Of a stretch of 64,000 nt of DNA, positions 1 to 7,787 are shown one piece after another. Numbering within the stretch: the first letter of the stretch is position 1; each line of letters begins with the position of its first letter. The stretch covers positions 32,114 through 96,113 of the forward strand of contig DATBIY010000047.1 in assembly GCA_036556695.1 (NCBI GenBank), written 5' to 3'. A program made the translations under genes and the position numbers. The stretch comes from DASSCW01 sp036556695 (GTDB lineage Bacteria; Chloroflexota; Limnocylindria; QHBO01). The notes beneath the pieces are model-generated. The model was not told the origin of the DNA and did not search any database. It saw only the letters and a program-made list of their open reading frames with translations.

Positions 1-388
1 CGACGCCCGCGACCCGGACACCGCCGATCGCATCGTGGCCGAGACCGGCGGCGACGGCGTGGAGGTGGTGCTCGAGATGAGCGGCTCGCAGGCCGCGCTC
101 GACCAGGCGCTGCATTTCATCACCCGCGGCGGCCGCATCAGCCTGCTGGGCATCTTCGCCAGCCCGGTGCAGGTGCAGCTGTCGGACCTGGTCATCCAGA
201 AGGGCCTGCGCCTATACGGCGTCTATGGCCGCAGGATGTACGACACCTGGGAGCGCACCCAGGCCCTGCTGCGCAGCGGGCTGGACGTTTCTCCGGTGCT
301 GACCCACCGCTTCGACCTGGCCGACTGGGAGCGCGGCTTCGAGCTCATCGCGTCGCGCCATGCCGGCAAGGTCGTCCTCATACCCTGA
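1..388 (+). CDS. tdh: L-threonine 3-dehydrogenase, C-terminal part
   Basis: Partial gene entering from the left edge; the frame is open from base 2 and stops with TGA at 386-388, giving about 128 residues. The segment contains the end of a Rossmann fold (EVVLEMSGSQAAL, then GGRISLLGIF) and a C-terminal lobe ending in HAGKVVLIP, as in zinc-type medium-chain dehydrogenases. The identification as threonine dehydrogenase (threonine to 2-amino-3-ketobutyrate) rests mainly on the next gene, kbl, which takes the product onward to glycine and acetyl-CoA. The zinc-binding half lies outside the window, so another sugar or alcohol dehydrogenase cannot be fully excluded. Confidence 0.85.
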   Translation, partial: DARDPDTADRIVAETGGDGVEVVLEMSGSQAALDQALHFITRGGRISLLGIFASPVQVQLSDLVIQKGLRLYGVYGRRMYDTWERTQALLRSGLDVSPVLTHRFDLADWERGFELIASRHAGKVVLIP

Positions 389-407
389 GCTGCCCGCGAC
401 CAGGCGC

Positions 408-413
408 GATAAT
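408..413 (+). promoter_or_regulatory. -10-like element just before kbl start
   Basis: GATAAT lies 6 nt before ATG 420 with no Shine-Dalgarno sequence between. It could give a leaderless kbl transcript in addition to readthrough from tdh. Confidence 0.4.
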
Positions 414-419
414 GCCCGC

Positions 420-1649
420 ATGGAGACGGACGTCCTCAACTCGGTGAGCGCTCGCTCGCGCAACCCGCTCGCCTTCCTCGGGGGCGAGATCGACGAGCTC
501 AAGGCCAAGGGCCTCTTCCGGCGGCTGCGGGTGGTGCAGTCGGAGCAGAAGAGCCGATGCGTCATCGACGGACGCGAGGTCATCACCCTTTCGAGCAACA
601 ACTACCTGGGGCTGAACACCCACCCGCGGCTGCGCCGGGCGGCGATCCAGGCGGTGGAGGAGTACGGCGCCGGATCGGGTGCGGTCCGCACCATCGCCGG
701 CACGATGAGCCTGCACGAGCAGCTGGAAGCACGGCTCGCCGACTTCAAGCACGTCGAGGCGGTGCTCACCTTCCAGTCGGGCTTCACATGCAACACCGGT
801 GTCATTCCGATCCTGGCGCCGGAGGGCGCGGTCATCGTCTCCGACGGCCTCAATCACGCCAGCATCATCGACGGCATCCGGCTGACCAAGGCCGAACGCA
901 AGATCTTCCCGCACGCCGACATGGACGCCCTGCGCCGGGCGCTGCGCGAGGTGCGCGACGCGCCCGGCGGTGCCAACCGCACGGTGCTGGTCATCACGGA
1001 CGGCGTGTTCAGCATGGACGGGGACATCGCGCGGTTGCCCGAAATCGTCGAGGCGGCGGAGCAGGCCGATGCGATCGTCTACGTCGACGATGCCCACGCC
1101 TCGGGCGTGCTGGGCCGCAACGGGCGCGGCAGCGTCGACCACTTCGACCTCCACGGCCGTGTGCATGTGCAGGTCGGCACGCTATCGAAGGCGATCGGCG
1201 TGCTGGGTGGCTACGTCGCCGGCCCGGGGGTGCTGCGCACCGTGCTCGAGCACAGGGCTCGTCCGTTCCTGTTCTCGACCTCGCACCCGCCGGCCGTGGC
1301 GGCTGCCTGTCTGGCGGCCATCGACGTGCTGGAATCCGAGCCGGGGCTGATCGAGCGGCTATGGCAGAACGCCGGCTTCTTCAAGGACGGCCTGGCTCGG
1401 CTGGGCTTCGACATCGGCGCATCCGAGACGCCCATCACCCCGGTGATCGCCGGCTCCGGGGCGCTGGCCATGAAGCTCTCCGACCGGTTGTTCGAGGAGG
1501 GCGTCTTCGCCCAGGGCATCGGCTTCCCGACCGTGCCGGACGACCGATCGCGGGTGCGCACCATCGTCACTGCCGAGCACACGCGCGAGGAGCTGGAGGC
1601 CTGCCTGGCTGCCTTCGAAAAGGTCGGCCGCGAGCTCGCACTGATCTAG
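420..1649 (+). CDS. kbl: Glycine C-acetyltransferase (2-amino-3-ketobutyrate CoA ligase)
   Basis: PLP enzyme (alpha-oxoamine synthase family) that cleaves 2-amino-3-ketobutyrate with CoA to glycine and acetyl-CoA. The protein has 409 residues, close to the usual ~400. It has the family landmarks SSNNYLGL near the N-terminus, VDDAHASGVLG for cofactor contact, and GTLSKAIG with the PLP lysine at about residue 257. The start is taken at ATG 420, not the in-frame ATG at 360 that would overlap tdh by 29 nt, because GATAAT (408-413) sits 6 nt upstream of ATG 420 and the residues before it look non-coding. It follows tdh by 31 nt, so the two form the threonine-to-glycine pathway. A strong hairpin follows at 1708-1739. 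Confidence 0.92.
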   Translation: METDVLNSVSARSRNPLAFLGGEIDELKAKGLFRRLRVVQSEQKSRCVIDGREVITLSSNNYLGLNTHPRLRRAAIQAVEEYGAGSGAVRTIAGTMSLHEQLEARLADFKHVEAVLTFQSGFTCNTGVIPILAPEGAVIVSDGLNHASIIDGIRLTKAERKIFPHADMDALRRALREVRDAPGGANRTVLVITDGVFSMDGDIARLPEIVEAAEQADAIVYVDDAHASGVLGRNGRGSVDHFDLHGRVHVQVGTLSKAIGVLGGYVAGPGVLRTVLEHRARPFLFSTSHPPAVAAACLAAIDVLESEPGLIERLWQNAGFFKDGLARLGFDIGASETPITPVIAGSGALAMKLSDRLFEEGVFAQGIGFPTVPDDRSRVRTIVTAEHTREELEACLAAFEKVGRELALI

Positions 1650-1707
1650 CCTCGTGCTGCGGTGCCGGCGGGCACCTCGGCACTGGTCGCGATCGGACGC
1701 GGAAGCT

Positions 1708-1739
1708 ACCGAGCCTCCGGCTGCTGCCGGAGGCTCGGT
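1708..1739. terminator. Hairpin between kbl and the convergent surface-protein gene
   Basis: A perfect 13-bp stem (1708-1720 pairs with 1727-1739) with a 6-nt loop, located between the kbl stop and the 3' end of the oppositely oriented gene at 1757. The flanking T content is modest (GTTCCTT), but the position fits a bidirectional terminator. Confidence 0.7.
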
Positions 1740-1756
1740 GTCGCTGTTCCTTCGGT

Positions 1757-2803
1757 TCAGCGTGTGTGCCGCGTGGACCTCACATTGGCGTAGGCCAGGG
1801 TGCCGATGGAGGCCAGCAGGACGATCGCGAAGGCGAAGGTCGGCACTGGGCTGGGTCCGGGCGTGCCTCCCATGGCAGTGTCCGGCTGGCTCGGGGCCGG
1901 CGTGCCGGTCCCGCCCTGCACGGATCCCTCGGGGGTCGGCGTCGACGTCCCGCCGGCGACCGATCCTTCCGGAGTCGGCGTGGCGGTCGAGGCGCTCAGC
2001 GAGTTGGTGAACACCGCGTCCGGGCTGTTGCAGTCGCCGTCGTTGTCGACCTCGACCATCTGCGAGGCCGGCTGCCCGATCTCATAGCCTGGCGGGGCCT
2101 TGATCTCGGTGACCTGCCAGACCGAATCCTCGGGCAGGCCCAGGATGCAGAACATGCCGTTTTCATCGCTGGTGAACGTGCCGTCGATGCCATCGACCGT
2201 GAAGACCGCGCCGGGCAGGCGATGGCCGTCCTGGTCGTTCTTCCGGATGTTGAGGCTGGCGTGGTCATCAGCGTTCGGAATGGTCGCGGTGGCCGTCGCC
2301 GTGCCGCTGGCCGGCGGAAGCACCAGGCAGAAGCTGATGTGGCTGATCGCCGGCTGCTGGCCGCCGCCGTTGTCCGGGGCGATCAGGTGGTCGTCGTGGC
2401 GGATGCCACCGTCGGACCGGGCCGAGTAGTCGTAGTTGTTGGCGTTGTCGCCGCCCTCGACCAAGACGTGCGCAGCCACGGCGTTGTCGACGTCGAAGGT
2501 GACGTACATGCCGTCGGTCTCGAGGATCTCGACGCGCACCGTGGTCGACCCGATGGTCGTCTGCTTCTGCTCGCCGGTCTCCACCTCGTTGGCGTCGTCC
2601 TCGAACTTGATCTCGGTCGTGCCGGTCGGGCAGCTGGGGTTGCCGGCGACGATCGTCGGCGTGACCTCCGGGTTCGGAGTGTCGTGATGCGCGATCGCCG
2701 GGCTGATCATCAGCGCCAGCGACAGGCCCAGGGTGGCCAGCGCGGCGACGACGATGCCGACGCGGCTCACTCCTGAGCGAGCGTTGCTTCCTGTGGCAGC
2801 CAT
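1757..2803 (-). CDS. Secreted surface protein with Cna-B/SpaA-like domain and C-terminal anchor
   Basis: A 348-residue exported protein. A signal peptide spans roughly residues 12-38 (hydrophobic core ending in SPAIA|HH). The middle carries a Cna-B/SpaA-type beta-sandwich at about 180-265, recognisable from LNIRKNDQDGHRLPGAVF and the later VTEIKAPPGYEIG. A Thr/Pro linker follows with two copies of TPTPEGSV, then a C-terminal transmembrane helix (about 318-340) and a basic tail. No LPXTG motif is visible, so anchoring is probably by the helix. The start is ATG 2803, with GGGAGAAA about 8 nt upstream; ATGs further upstream lack this. Such domains usually form cell-surface stalks or adhesins; the partner is unknown. 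Confidence 0.75.
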   Translation of the reverse strand: MAATGSNARSGVSRVGIVVAALATLGLSLALMISPAIAHHDTPNPEVTPTIVAGNPSCPTGTTEIKFEDDANEVETGEQKQTTIGSTTVRVEILETDGMYVTFDVDNAVAAHVLVEGGDNANNYDYSARSDGGIRHDDHLIAPDNGGGQQPAISHISFCLVLPPASGTATATATIPNADDHASLNIRKNDQDGHRLPGAVFTVDGIDGTFTSDENGMFCILGLPEDSVWQVTEIKAPPGYEIGQPASQMVEVDNDGDCNSPDAVFTNSLSASTATPTPEGSVAGGTSTPTPEGSVQGGTGTPAPSQPDTAMGGTPGPSPVPTFAFAIVLLASIGTLAYANVRSTRHTR

Positions 2804-2893
2804 GAATTGGTTTCTCCCACTGTTCCGCGCGGTCACCTGTTGTTGCGATTCGGGCCTTGCCATCAGTGGGCCCCATTTCCGGCGGAGCACGAG

Positions 2894-2981
2894 GGTACAC
2901 CGCAAGTACCGGGCCGCCTAGTACCCCCCTGGCTGGCCGGAGTGCGGGAGAGTGTGGTGCGTAACCGTCCGGTGCGGTACT
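2894..2981. promoter_or_regulatory. Repeated AGTACC/GGTACT sites upstream of the surface-protein gene
   Basis: The intergenic stretch 2804-3057 has no gene. It contains AGTACC at 2905-2910 and 2920-2925 (a 15-bp direct repeat), the inverse GGTACT at 2976-2981, and GGTACA at 2894-2899. Repeats this regular upstream of a start suggest binding sites for a dimeric regulator. The same hexamer recurs near 28324 and 62520-62536. Function is inferred only. Confidence 0.35.
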
Positions 2982-3057
2982 TCAGGGGTAAGACCCGGTG
3001 CCTCGGCGCACCGCTCTGACGGGTGGGATCAACAGAGACTTGTCCGGCACGCGATAC

Positions 3058-3702
3058 TCAGCCGGTGCGGCCGCGCGCCTCCAGCAGGACGACCTGTGTC
3101 TCGTCCGGCAGCGACGAGCCGTGGACAACAGCCTTGGGCTGGCGCTGCGGCTCCCCGGCGCCCATCTCGTGGACGAACTTCTCGGGTCCCAGCAGGTCCT
3201 TCGAGCCGCCGTCTGTGGCGTAGTGCATGGGGATCACCAGTTTGGGGCTGACCTGGCTGACGACCTCGGCGGCCTCCGCCGGGGCGATGGTGAACTGCCC
3301 GCCCGCCGGGACCAGCAGCACGTCGACCGGACCGATCTCCGCCAGCTGGTCCTCGGTGAGGAGATGCCCCAGGTCGCCCAGGTGGGCGATGTGCACGCCG
3401 TCGATCTCGTAGACGAAGACGATGTTCTCGCCGCGCTCGGCGCCCCGGGCCCCGTCATGGAAGGTGCGCACGCCAGTGACCAGCACGCCGTGGTACTCGT
3501 ACTCGCCCGGCCGGGTCAGCGTCAGCCCGGCGGTGATGGAGCGCGTGTAGGAATGATCCGGGTGCGCGTGCGAGATGGTCAGCAGGTCTACGTCATGCTT
3601 TCCGGCCACGAACCCGGTGTTGGGCGGGCAGGGGTCGGTAATGACGGTCGATTCGCGGCCCTTGAGCCTGAAGCAGGCGCGGCCGTACCACGTGATTTCC
3701 AT
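3058..3702 (-). CDS. MBL-fold metal-dependent hydrolase (UPF0173/UlaG-like)
   Basis: A 214-residue cytoplasmic metallo-beta-lactamase-fold protein. The zinc motif HxHxDH is present as HAHPDH at residues 45-50, with the later HLGD and a terminal IPMHY histidine. It begins MEITWYGRACF, which closely resembles the start of UPF0173-type hydrolases (often starting with a WxGHSxF-like block). The substrate is unknown. ATG 3702 is chosen because the family homology begins there; the frame stays open far upstream, antisense to the next gene, which is a GC-rich artefact. It is divergent from the zincin-like gene at 3916. Confidence 0.8.
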   Translation of the reverse strand: MEITWYGRACFRLKGRESTVITDPCPPNTGFVAGKHDVDLLTISHAHPDHSYTRSITAGLTLTRPGEYEYHGVLVTGVRTFHDGARGAERGENIVFVYEIDGVHIAHLGDLGHLLTEDQLAEIGPVDVLLVPAGGQFTIAPAEAAEVVSQVSPKLVIPMHYATDGGSKDLLGPEKFVHEMGAGEPQRQPKAVVHGSSLPDETQVVLLEARGRTG

Positions 3703-3728
3703 GGGTGCCGTGAGTGTGACAGACAGCA

Positions 3729-3764
3729 CGAGAGCCGGTGCCCGCCCAATGACACCGGCTCTCG
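3729..3764. repeat. Perfect 12-bp inverted repeat in a divergent intergenic region
   Basis: Bases 3729-3740 and 3753-3764 are exact reverse complements with a 12-nt loop. The element sits in the 213-nt gap between two divergent starts (3702 and 3916), so it is not an obvious terminator for either gene. It could be an operator or a structured 5' leader of the MBL gene. Nothing else is recognised in this gap. Confidence 0.5.
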
Positions 3765-3915
3765 AAGGAGGGAGGGTGGAGGTAGAAACCCGACTGGATC
3801 TCCAACTCGCACGGTGAACGGTAGAAGGCCGATGTGAATCCCCAACACGCGCCCGGCTTAAGAAACCTGAACCTTCGGCCCGGTCGACCGCCGGGCGATG
3901 CCACAATGGCCGGCA

Positions 3916-5181
3916 ATGAGATCCCTTGGCCTGCGGCTGTCCGCGCTGGCCACCATCCTCCTGGGGCTGGCCATCGTGGCCGTCCTCACCCTGCGGGCCA
4001 TGGGCGCGCCGCTGGCCCTCGGACCGGCAACCACCGCCGTCGCCAGCCCATCGCCCACTTCGTCGGCCACGGCCAGCGCCTCGCAGGACGCGCTGCACGT
4101 GTTCGGCGAGATCGAGGACGAGGTATCGGCGCTGCGCGAGCTGCCCCCGGCCGACATCGGACCCCCGGACGTCATCAGCCGAGCACAGCTGGCCGATGAG
4201 CTGGAGGAGGTCTTCGACGAGACCTGGACCGAGGAGCAGCTGGCTGCCGACAACCTGACGCTGCGGGCCATGGGGCTGCTGGCCGAGGAGCAGGACATCC
4301 GCCAGCTGACCGAGTCCCTCTACGCCGACCAGGTGCTGGGCTTCTACGACTTCGAGGCGCGACGCATGGTGGTGGTCACCGACGCCGGGCTCACCGCCGA
4401 GGCGAAGATCACCTACGCCCACGAGTTCACGCACGCCATGCAGGACGCGGCCTTCGACATCGGAGCGGAGCGCGAGGGGCAGGCCGATGACGATGACCCG
4501 GCGCTCGCGCGGCTCGCGCTGGAGGACGGAGACGCCACGCTGGCCATGGTGCGTTGGGCGCTGGACGGCAACCTGTCGCCGGACGAGATGGCCGGCATCG
4601 GCGCCACGCCGATCCCCGACATGAGCGCCATCCCGCCGTGGATGGTGCGCCAGCTCACCTTCCCCTACGAGTCGGGCGCGACCTTCGTGACCCAGCTGTG
4701 GGCGGCCGGTGGCTGGGACGCGGTGGACGCTGCCTACGACCAGCCGCCGGCCTCGACCGAACAGGTGCTCCATCCGGAGAAGTACCTGGCCGGCGAAGTG
4801 CCGCTCAACGTGCCGGAGCCGGACGTGGCCGGGCGGCTGGGTGCCGGCTGGCGCCAGGTGGAGGCGACCACCATCGGCGAGGCGATGGTCGGCATCTGGC
4901 TCGAGCAGCTGGGAGCTGATCGCGACGAGGCGGACGCCGCCGCCCTGGGCTGGGGTGGCGATGAGCTGAGCGTGGCGCGCGGGCCTGACGGCACGTGGGC
5001 CATGGCCTGGCAGCTGGAATGGGACGCGCCGGTGCACGCCACCGAGTTCCTGGATCTGTATCAGCAGCTGCGCGGCGCGCTGCCGTTCGCGACCGACGTG
5101 CAGTCGAGCGGCAACACGGGCGTCACGGTCGTCCACGCCTCGTCCGCCGACCTGGTAGACGAGGTGCTCGCGGGAAGCTGA
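3916..5181 (+). CDS. Putative secreted zincin-like metalloprotein (HEFTH)
   Basis: A 421-residue protein with an N-terminal hydrophobic segment (SALATILLGLAIVAVLTL, about residues 8-25) followed by a Ser/Thr/Pro-rich stretch, so it is probably membrane-tethered or exported. It has a gluzincin-type HExxH motif (HEFTH, residues 169-173) in the context YAHEFTHAMQD, and later YESGATFVTQLW, which may supply further active-site residues. I do not recognise a named family; similar conserved proteins are annotated as hypothetical. Start ATG 3916 is preferred over ATG 3898 because CACAAT (3902-3907) lies 8 nt upstream and the signal sequence starts directly with MRSLGLRL. It is convergent with argS. 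Confidence 0.7.
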   Translation: MRSLGLRLSALATILLGLAIVAVLTLRAMGAPLALGPATTAVASPSPTSSATASASQDALHVFGEIEDEVSALRELPPADIGPPDVISRAQLADELEEVFDETWTEEQLAADNLTLRAMGLLAEEQDIRQLTESLYADQVLGFYDFEARRMVVVTDAGLTAEAKITYAHEFTHAMQDAAFDIGAEREGQADDDDPALARLALEDGDATLAMVRWALDGNLSPDEMAGIGATPIPDMSAIPPWMVRQLTFPYESGATFVTQLWAAGGWDAVDAAYDQPPASTEQVLHPEKYLAGEVPLNVPEPDVAGRLGAGWRQVEATTIGEAMVGIWLEQLGADRDEADAAALGWGGDELSVARGPDGTWAMAWQLEWDAPVHATEFLDLYQQLRGALPFATDVQSSGNTGVTVVHASSADLVDEVLAGS

Positions 5182-5188
5182 GCGGCTC

Positions 5189-6853
5189 CTACATCGAGGT
5201 TGGCGCGCGGATGCCCAGCAGACCCAGCCCGTTGGCCAGGACCTGGCGGGTGGCGTCGGTCAGCGCCAGCCGCGCCTCCGACAGCCGCCGCTCGTCGGGG
5301 TCCTCGGAGAGTACGCGACAGTCCCGGTAGAACGCGCTGAACAGCTGAGCACTCTCCAGCAGGAAGCGAGTGATCTCGTGGGTCTCGCGGCGGGCGGCGG
5401 CATCGGCCACCACGTCCGGCAGGTCCAGCACACGGCGCAGGAGCGCCTGCTCGGCGGGGTGGTGGAGCAGGGCGGCGGCATGGGAGTCATCGGCCTCCAC
5501 CGACGCGGCCTGACCATTGCGCAGGATGGAGCTGGCCCGGGCGTGCGCGTACTGAACGTAGTACACCGGGTTCTCTGCGCTCTCCTTCTTGGCCAGCTCG
5601 ATGTCGAAGTCGATGCCGGTCTGCGGGGCGCGGGAGCCGAAGTACCAGCGCGCGGCGTCGGAGCCGATCTCGGCTAGCAGCTCATCCAGGCTGATGAACT
5701 CGCCGGCCCGCTTGCTCATGCCGATCTCCTGGCCGTCGCGCACGAAGCGCACCCAGGCCATCAGCAACCAGTGCACGTGATCCGCCTGGAAGCCGAGCGC
5801 CTGGGCGGCGGCACGATTGCGCGCGACTGTGCCGTGGTGGTCCTCGCCCCACAGGTAGACCAGCTCGTCGAAGCCGCGGCTGAACTTCTCGGCCAGGTAG
5901 CCGATGTCGCTGGCGAAATACGTCGGCTGGCCGTTGCTGCGGATGACCACTCGATCCTTCTCGTCGCCGTACGCGCTGGAGCGGAACCAGGTGGCGCCGT
6001 CGGCCTCGTAGAGGTCACCGCTGGCGCGCAGCTGGTCTAGAGCGCGCGGGACCCAGCCCTCGTCGTGCAGCGAGCCCTCCGACGTCCAGACGTCGAACCG
6101 CACGCCCAGCTCCGCCAGGCTGGCCTCGATGCCGGCCCGGACGCGCTCCGACGCCCAGCGGCCCAGGACCTCGCCCGGATCGGCTCCCTCTGCGGCCGCT
6201 GCGGCCCAGAGCTCGTCCGGCACCTCGCGGACCATCTGGGTCACGTACTCGCCGTGGTAGCCGTCCTCCGTTGGCTCGCGTCCCTCGTGGCGCGCCTGCA
6301 GCGAGAGGCCGAGGTTGCGGACCTGCGCGTTGAAGTCGTTGAAGTAGTACTCGCGCACCACGTCGTGGCCGACGGCCTCCAGCACCCGGCTCAGCAGGTC
6401 GCCCACGAAGGCGCCACGCGCGTTGCCAACGGTCAGCGGCCCTGTGGGGTTGGCGCTCACGAACTCGACGTTGATGCGATGCGGCTCGGCGGCGCGCGCC
6501 ATGCCGAAGGTTGCCCCCGCCTGCCGGATGGCGGCCACCTGGCCCGCGAGCCACGCCGGGTCGAGCTGGATGTTGAGGAAGCCGGGCGGCGCCACGCTGG
6601 TGGCCAGCACCCCGTCGGGCGTGCCCAGTTCCGCGCGCAGCGCTTCGGCAATGGCCAGGGGGGAGCGGCGCAGCACCGGCGCCAGCTGCATGGCCGCGTT
6701 GCTGGCGAAGTCGCCGTGCTCCGCCCGGGAGGGCCGCTCGATGCCGACAGGCGGCAGCAACGCGCTCTCCGGCTGTGGCAGCGCGCCGGAGGAAATGGCC
6801 CGGTCGCGGGCGGCGGCCACCGCCGCTCGCAGCGATTCGCGAATGCTGGTCAC
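5189..6853 (-). CDS. argS: Arginyl-tRNA synthetase
   Basis: Class I aminoacyl-tRNA synthetase charging tRNA-Arg, 554 residues, a normal length. The N-terminal Add-1 region is followed by the catalytic domain with VEFVSANPTGPL and the 'HIGH' position, here TVGN at residues 141-144, so both histidines are replaced. The second signature reads IGMSKRAGEFI, the usual lysine-poor KMSKS form of ArgRS. The C-terminal anticodon-binding DALR-like helix bundle ends near the stop. The start is GTG 6853, overlapping the ftcD stop as GTGA, so translation is likely coupled to ftcD. No other tRNA synthetase lies nearby. The HIGH variant deserves comparison with relatives. Confidence 0.95.
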   Translation of the reverse strand: MTSIRESLRAAVAAARDRAISSGALPQPESALLPPVGIERPSRAEHGDFASNAAMQLAPVLRRSPLAIAEALRAELGTPDGVLATSVAPPGFLNIQLDPAWLAGQVAAIRQAGATFGMARAAEPHRINVEFVSANPTGPLTVGNARGAFVGDLLSRVLEAVGHDVVREYYFNDFNAQVRNLGLSLQARHEGREPTEDGYHGEYVTQMVREVPDELWAAAAAEGADPGEVLGRWASERVRAGIEASLAELGVRFDVWTSEGSLHDEGWVPRALDQLRASGDLYEADGATWFRSSAYGDEKDRVVIRSNGQPTYFASDIGYLAEKFSRGFDELVYLWGEDHHGTVARNRAAAQALGFQADHVHWLLMAWVRFVRDGQEIGMSKRAGEFISLDELLAEIGSDAARWYFGSRAPQTGIDFDIELAKKESAENPVYYVQYAHARASSILRNGQAASVEADDSHAAALLHHPAEQALLRRVLDLPDVVADAAARRETHEITRFLLESAQLFSAFYRDCRVLSEDPDERRLSEARLALTDATRQVLANGLGLLGIRAPTSM

Positions 6854-7764
6854 GGGTTCTTCGCCAGGCGCAGCTCGAGCGCCTGGTCCGGCGAGAAGCT
6901 GCGCAGCCCCAGCGCGTCTTCCGCCACCTCGAGCAGCGCGCCGGTGGGGGCCAGGCCGATGAGCTCGCAGTGGTCGATATCGGTGCCGGCCTCGCGCGCC
7001 AGTCGGCTGATCTCGCGCACCACCCGGGCGATGCCGGTCTTCTCCCAATCGACCAGGTTCATGCTGACCTGCGCGCGCGTCGGCTCACCGGGGTTCTCCA
7101 GCAGCACTCCCATGGCCTGCACCGCCGGCAGGCCGCCGGAGGACTCGCGGATGGTCTGGGCGATGCGCCGGGCCAGCGCCAGGTCATCCGTGGCCAGGTT
7201 GACGTTGAAGGCGATCAGCGGCTTGCGGGCGCCCACGGCCACCGCCCCGCCCCGTGGGTGGAGGTGGCTTGGCCCGAAGTCCGGGTCCCGTTCGGGATTG
7301 CCGCCGATCTCGGCCTTCAGCCCCTCGTACTGGCCGCGCCGCACGTCGGCCAGCCGCCGCCGCTCGGGGCGCAGCGCAGCCTCGCCATAGAGGTAGACCG
7401 GGATGTCGAACAGCTTGGCGATCTGCTCGCCGAAGCGGCGCGCCAGGTCGACGCACTCCTCGATGCGGGTGCCGCCCAGCGGCACGAACGGCACGACGTC
7501 GACGGCGCCGATGCGCGGGTGGGCGCCCTTGTGCTGCTCCATGTCGATCAGCTGGATTGCGCGCCCGACAGCCGCGGTGGCGGCACGGACCACCGACTCG
7601 GCGGCGCCGGCAAAGGTGACCACGCTGCGGTTGTGGGTCTCGTCCCGCGAGTGGTCCAGCAGCGTCACGCCGTCGATCTGGCGAATGGCGCTCACGATCT
7701 CCTCGACGACCTCCGGGCGGCGGCCCTCCGAGAAGTTCGGGACGCACTCGATCAGGCTGGCCAC
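6850..7764 (-). CDS. ftcD: Glutamate formimidoyltransferase
   Basis: A 304-residue single-domain formiminotransferase that moves the formimino group from N-formimino-glutamate to tetrahydrofolate, the last step of the Hut route. It starts SLIECVPNFSEGR, the family's N-terminal signature, and contains HKGAHPRIGAVDVVPFVPL and FNVNLATDD. The cyclodeaminase half found in fused enzymes is absent; an FTCD_C-type gene sits separately at 21027. The start is GTG 7764, which lies 7 nt after TAACAT (7777-7772 on the minus strand) and lacks a Shine-Dalgarno sequence, so a leaderless transcript is likely. The stop overlaps the argS start. Confidence 0.93.
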   Translation of the reverse strand: MASLIECVPNFSEGRRPEVVEEIVSAIRQIDGVTLLDHSRDETHNRSVVTFAGAAESVVRAATAAVGRAIQLIDMEQHKGAHPRIGAVDVVPFVPLGGTRIEECVDLARRFGEQIAKLFDIPVYLYGEAALRPERRRLADVRRGQYEGLKAEIGGNPERDPDFGPSHLHPRGGAVAVGARKPLIAFNVNLATDDLALARRIAQTIRESSGGLPAVQAMGVLLENPGEPTRAQVSMNLVDWEKTGIARVVREISRLAREAGTDIDHCELIGLAPTGALLEVAEDALGLRSFSPDQALELRLAKNP

Positions 7765-7771
7765 GCGGTGG

Positions 7772-7777
7772 ATGTTA
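7772..7777 (-). promoter_or_regulatory. -10 element of leaderless ftcD
   Basis: TAACAT on the minus strand, 7 nt before GTG 7764, with no ribosome-binding sequence between them. Confidence 0.5.
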
Positions 7778-7787
7778 GCCCGGCCCC

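Noticed and set aside
360..419. Earlier kbl start at ATG 360
   Set aside because: Overlaps tdh, encodes a non-conserved N-terminus, and a better start at 420 has a -10 element.
557..2776. Long open frame across kbl and the surface-protein gene
   Set aside because: Arg/Ala/Gly-rich translation with no recognisable domain, overlapping two well-supported genes; a GC-rich shadow.
3703..5136. Upstream extension of the MBL hydrolase frame antisense to the zincin-like gene
   Set aside because: MBL homology starts at ATG 3702 and the extension is low-complexity antisense translation.
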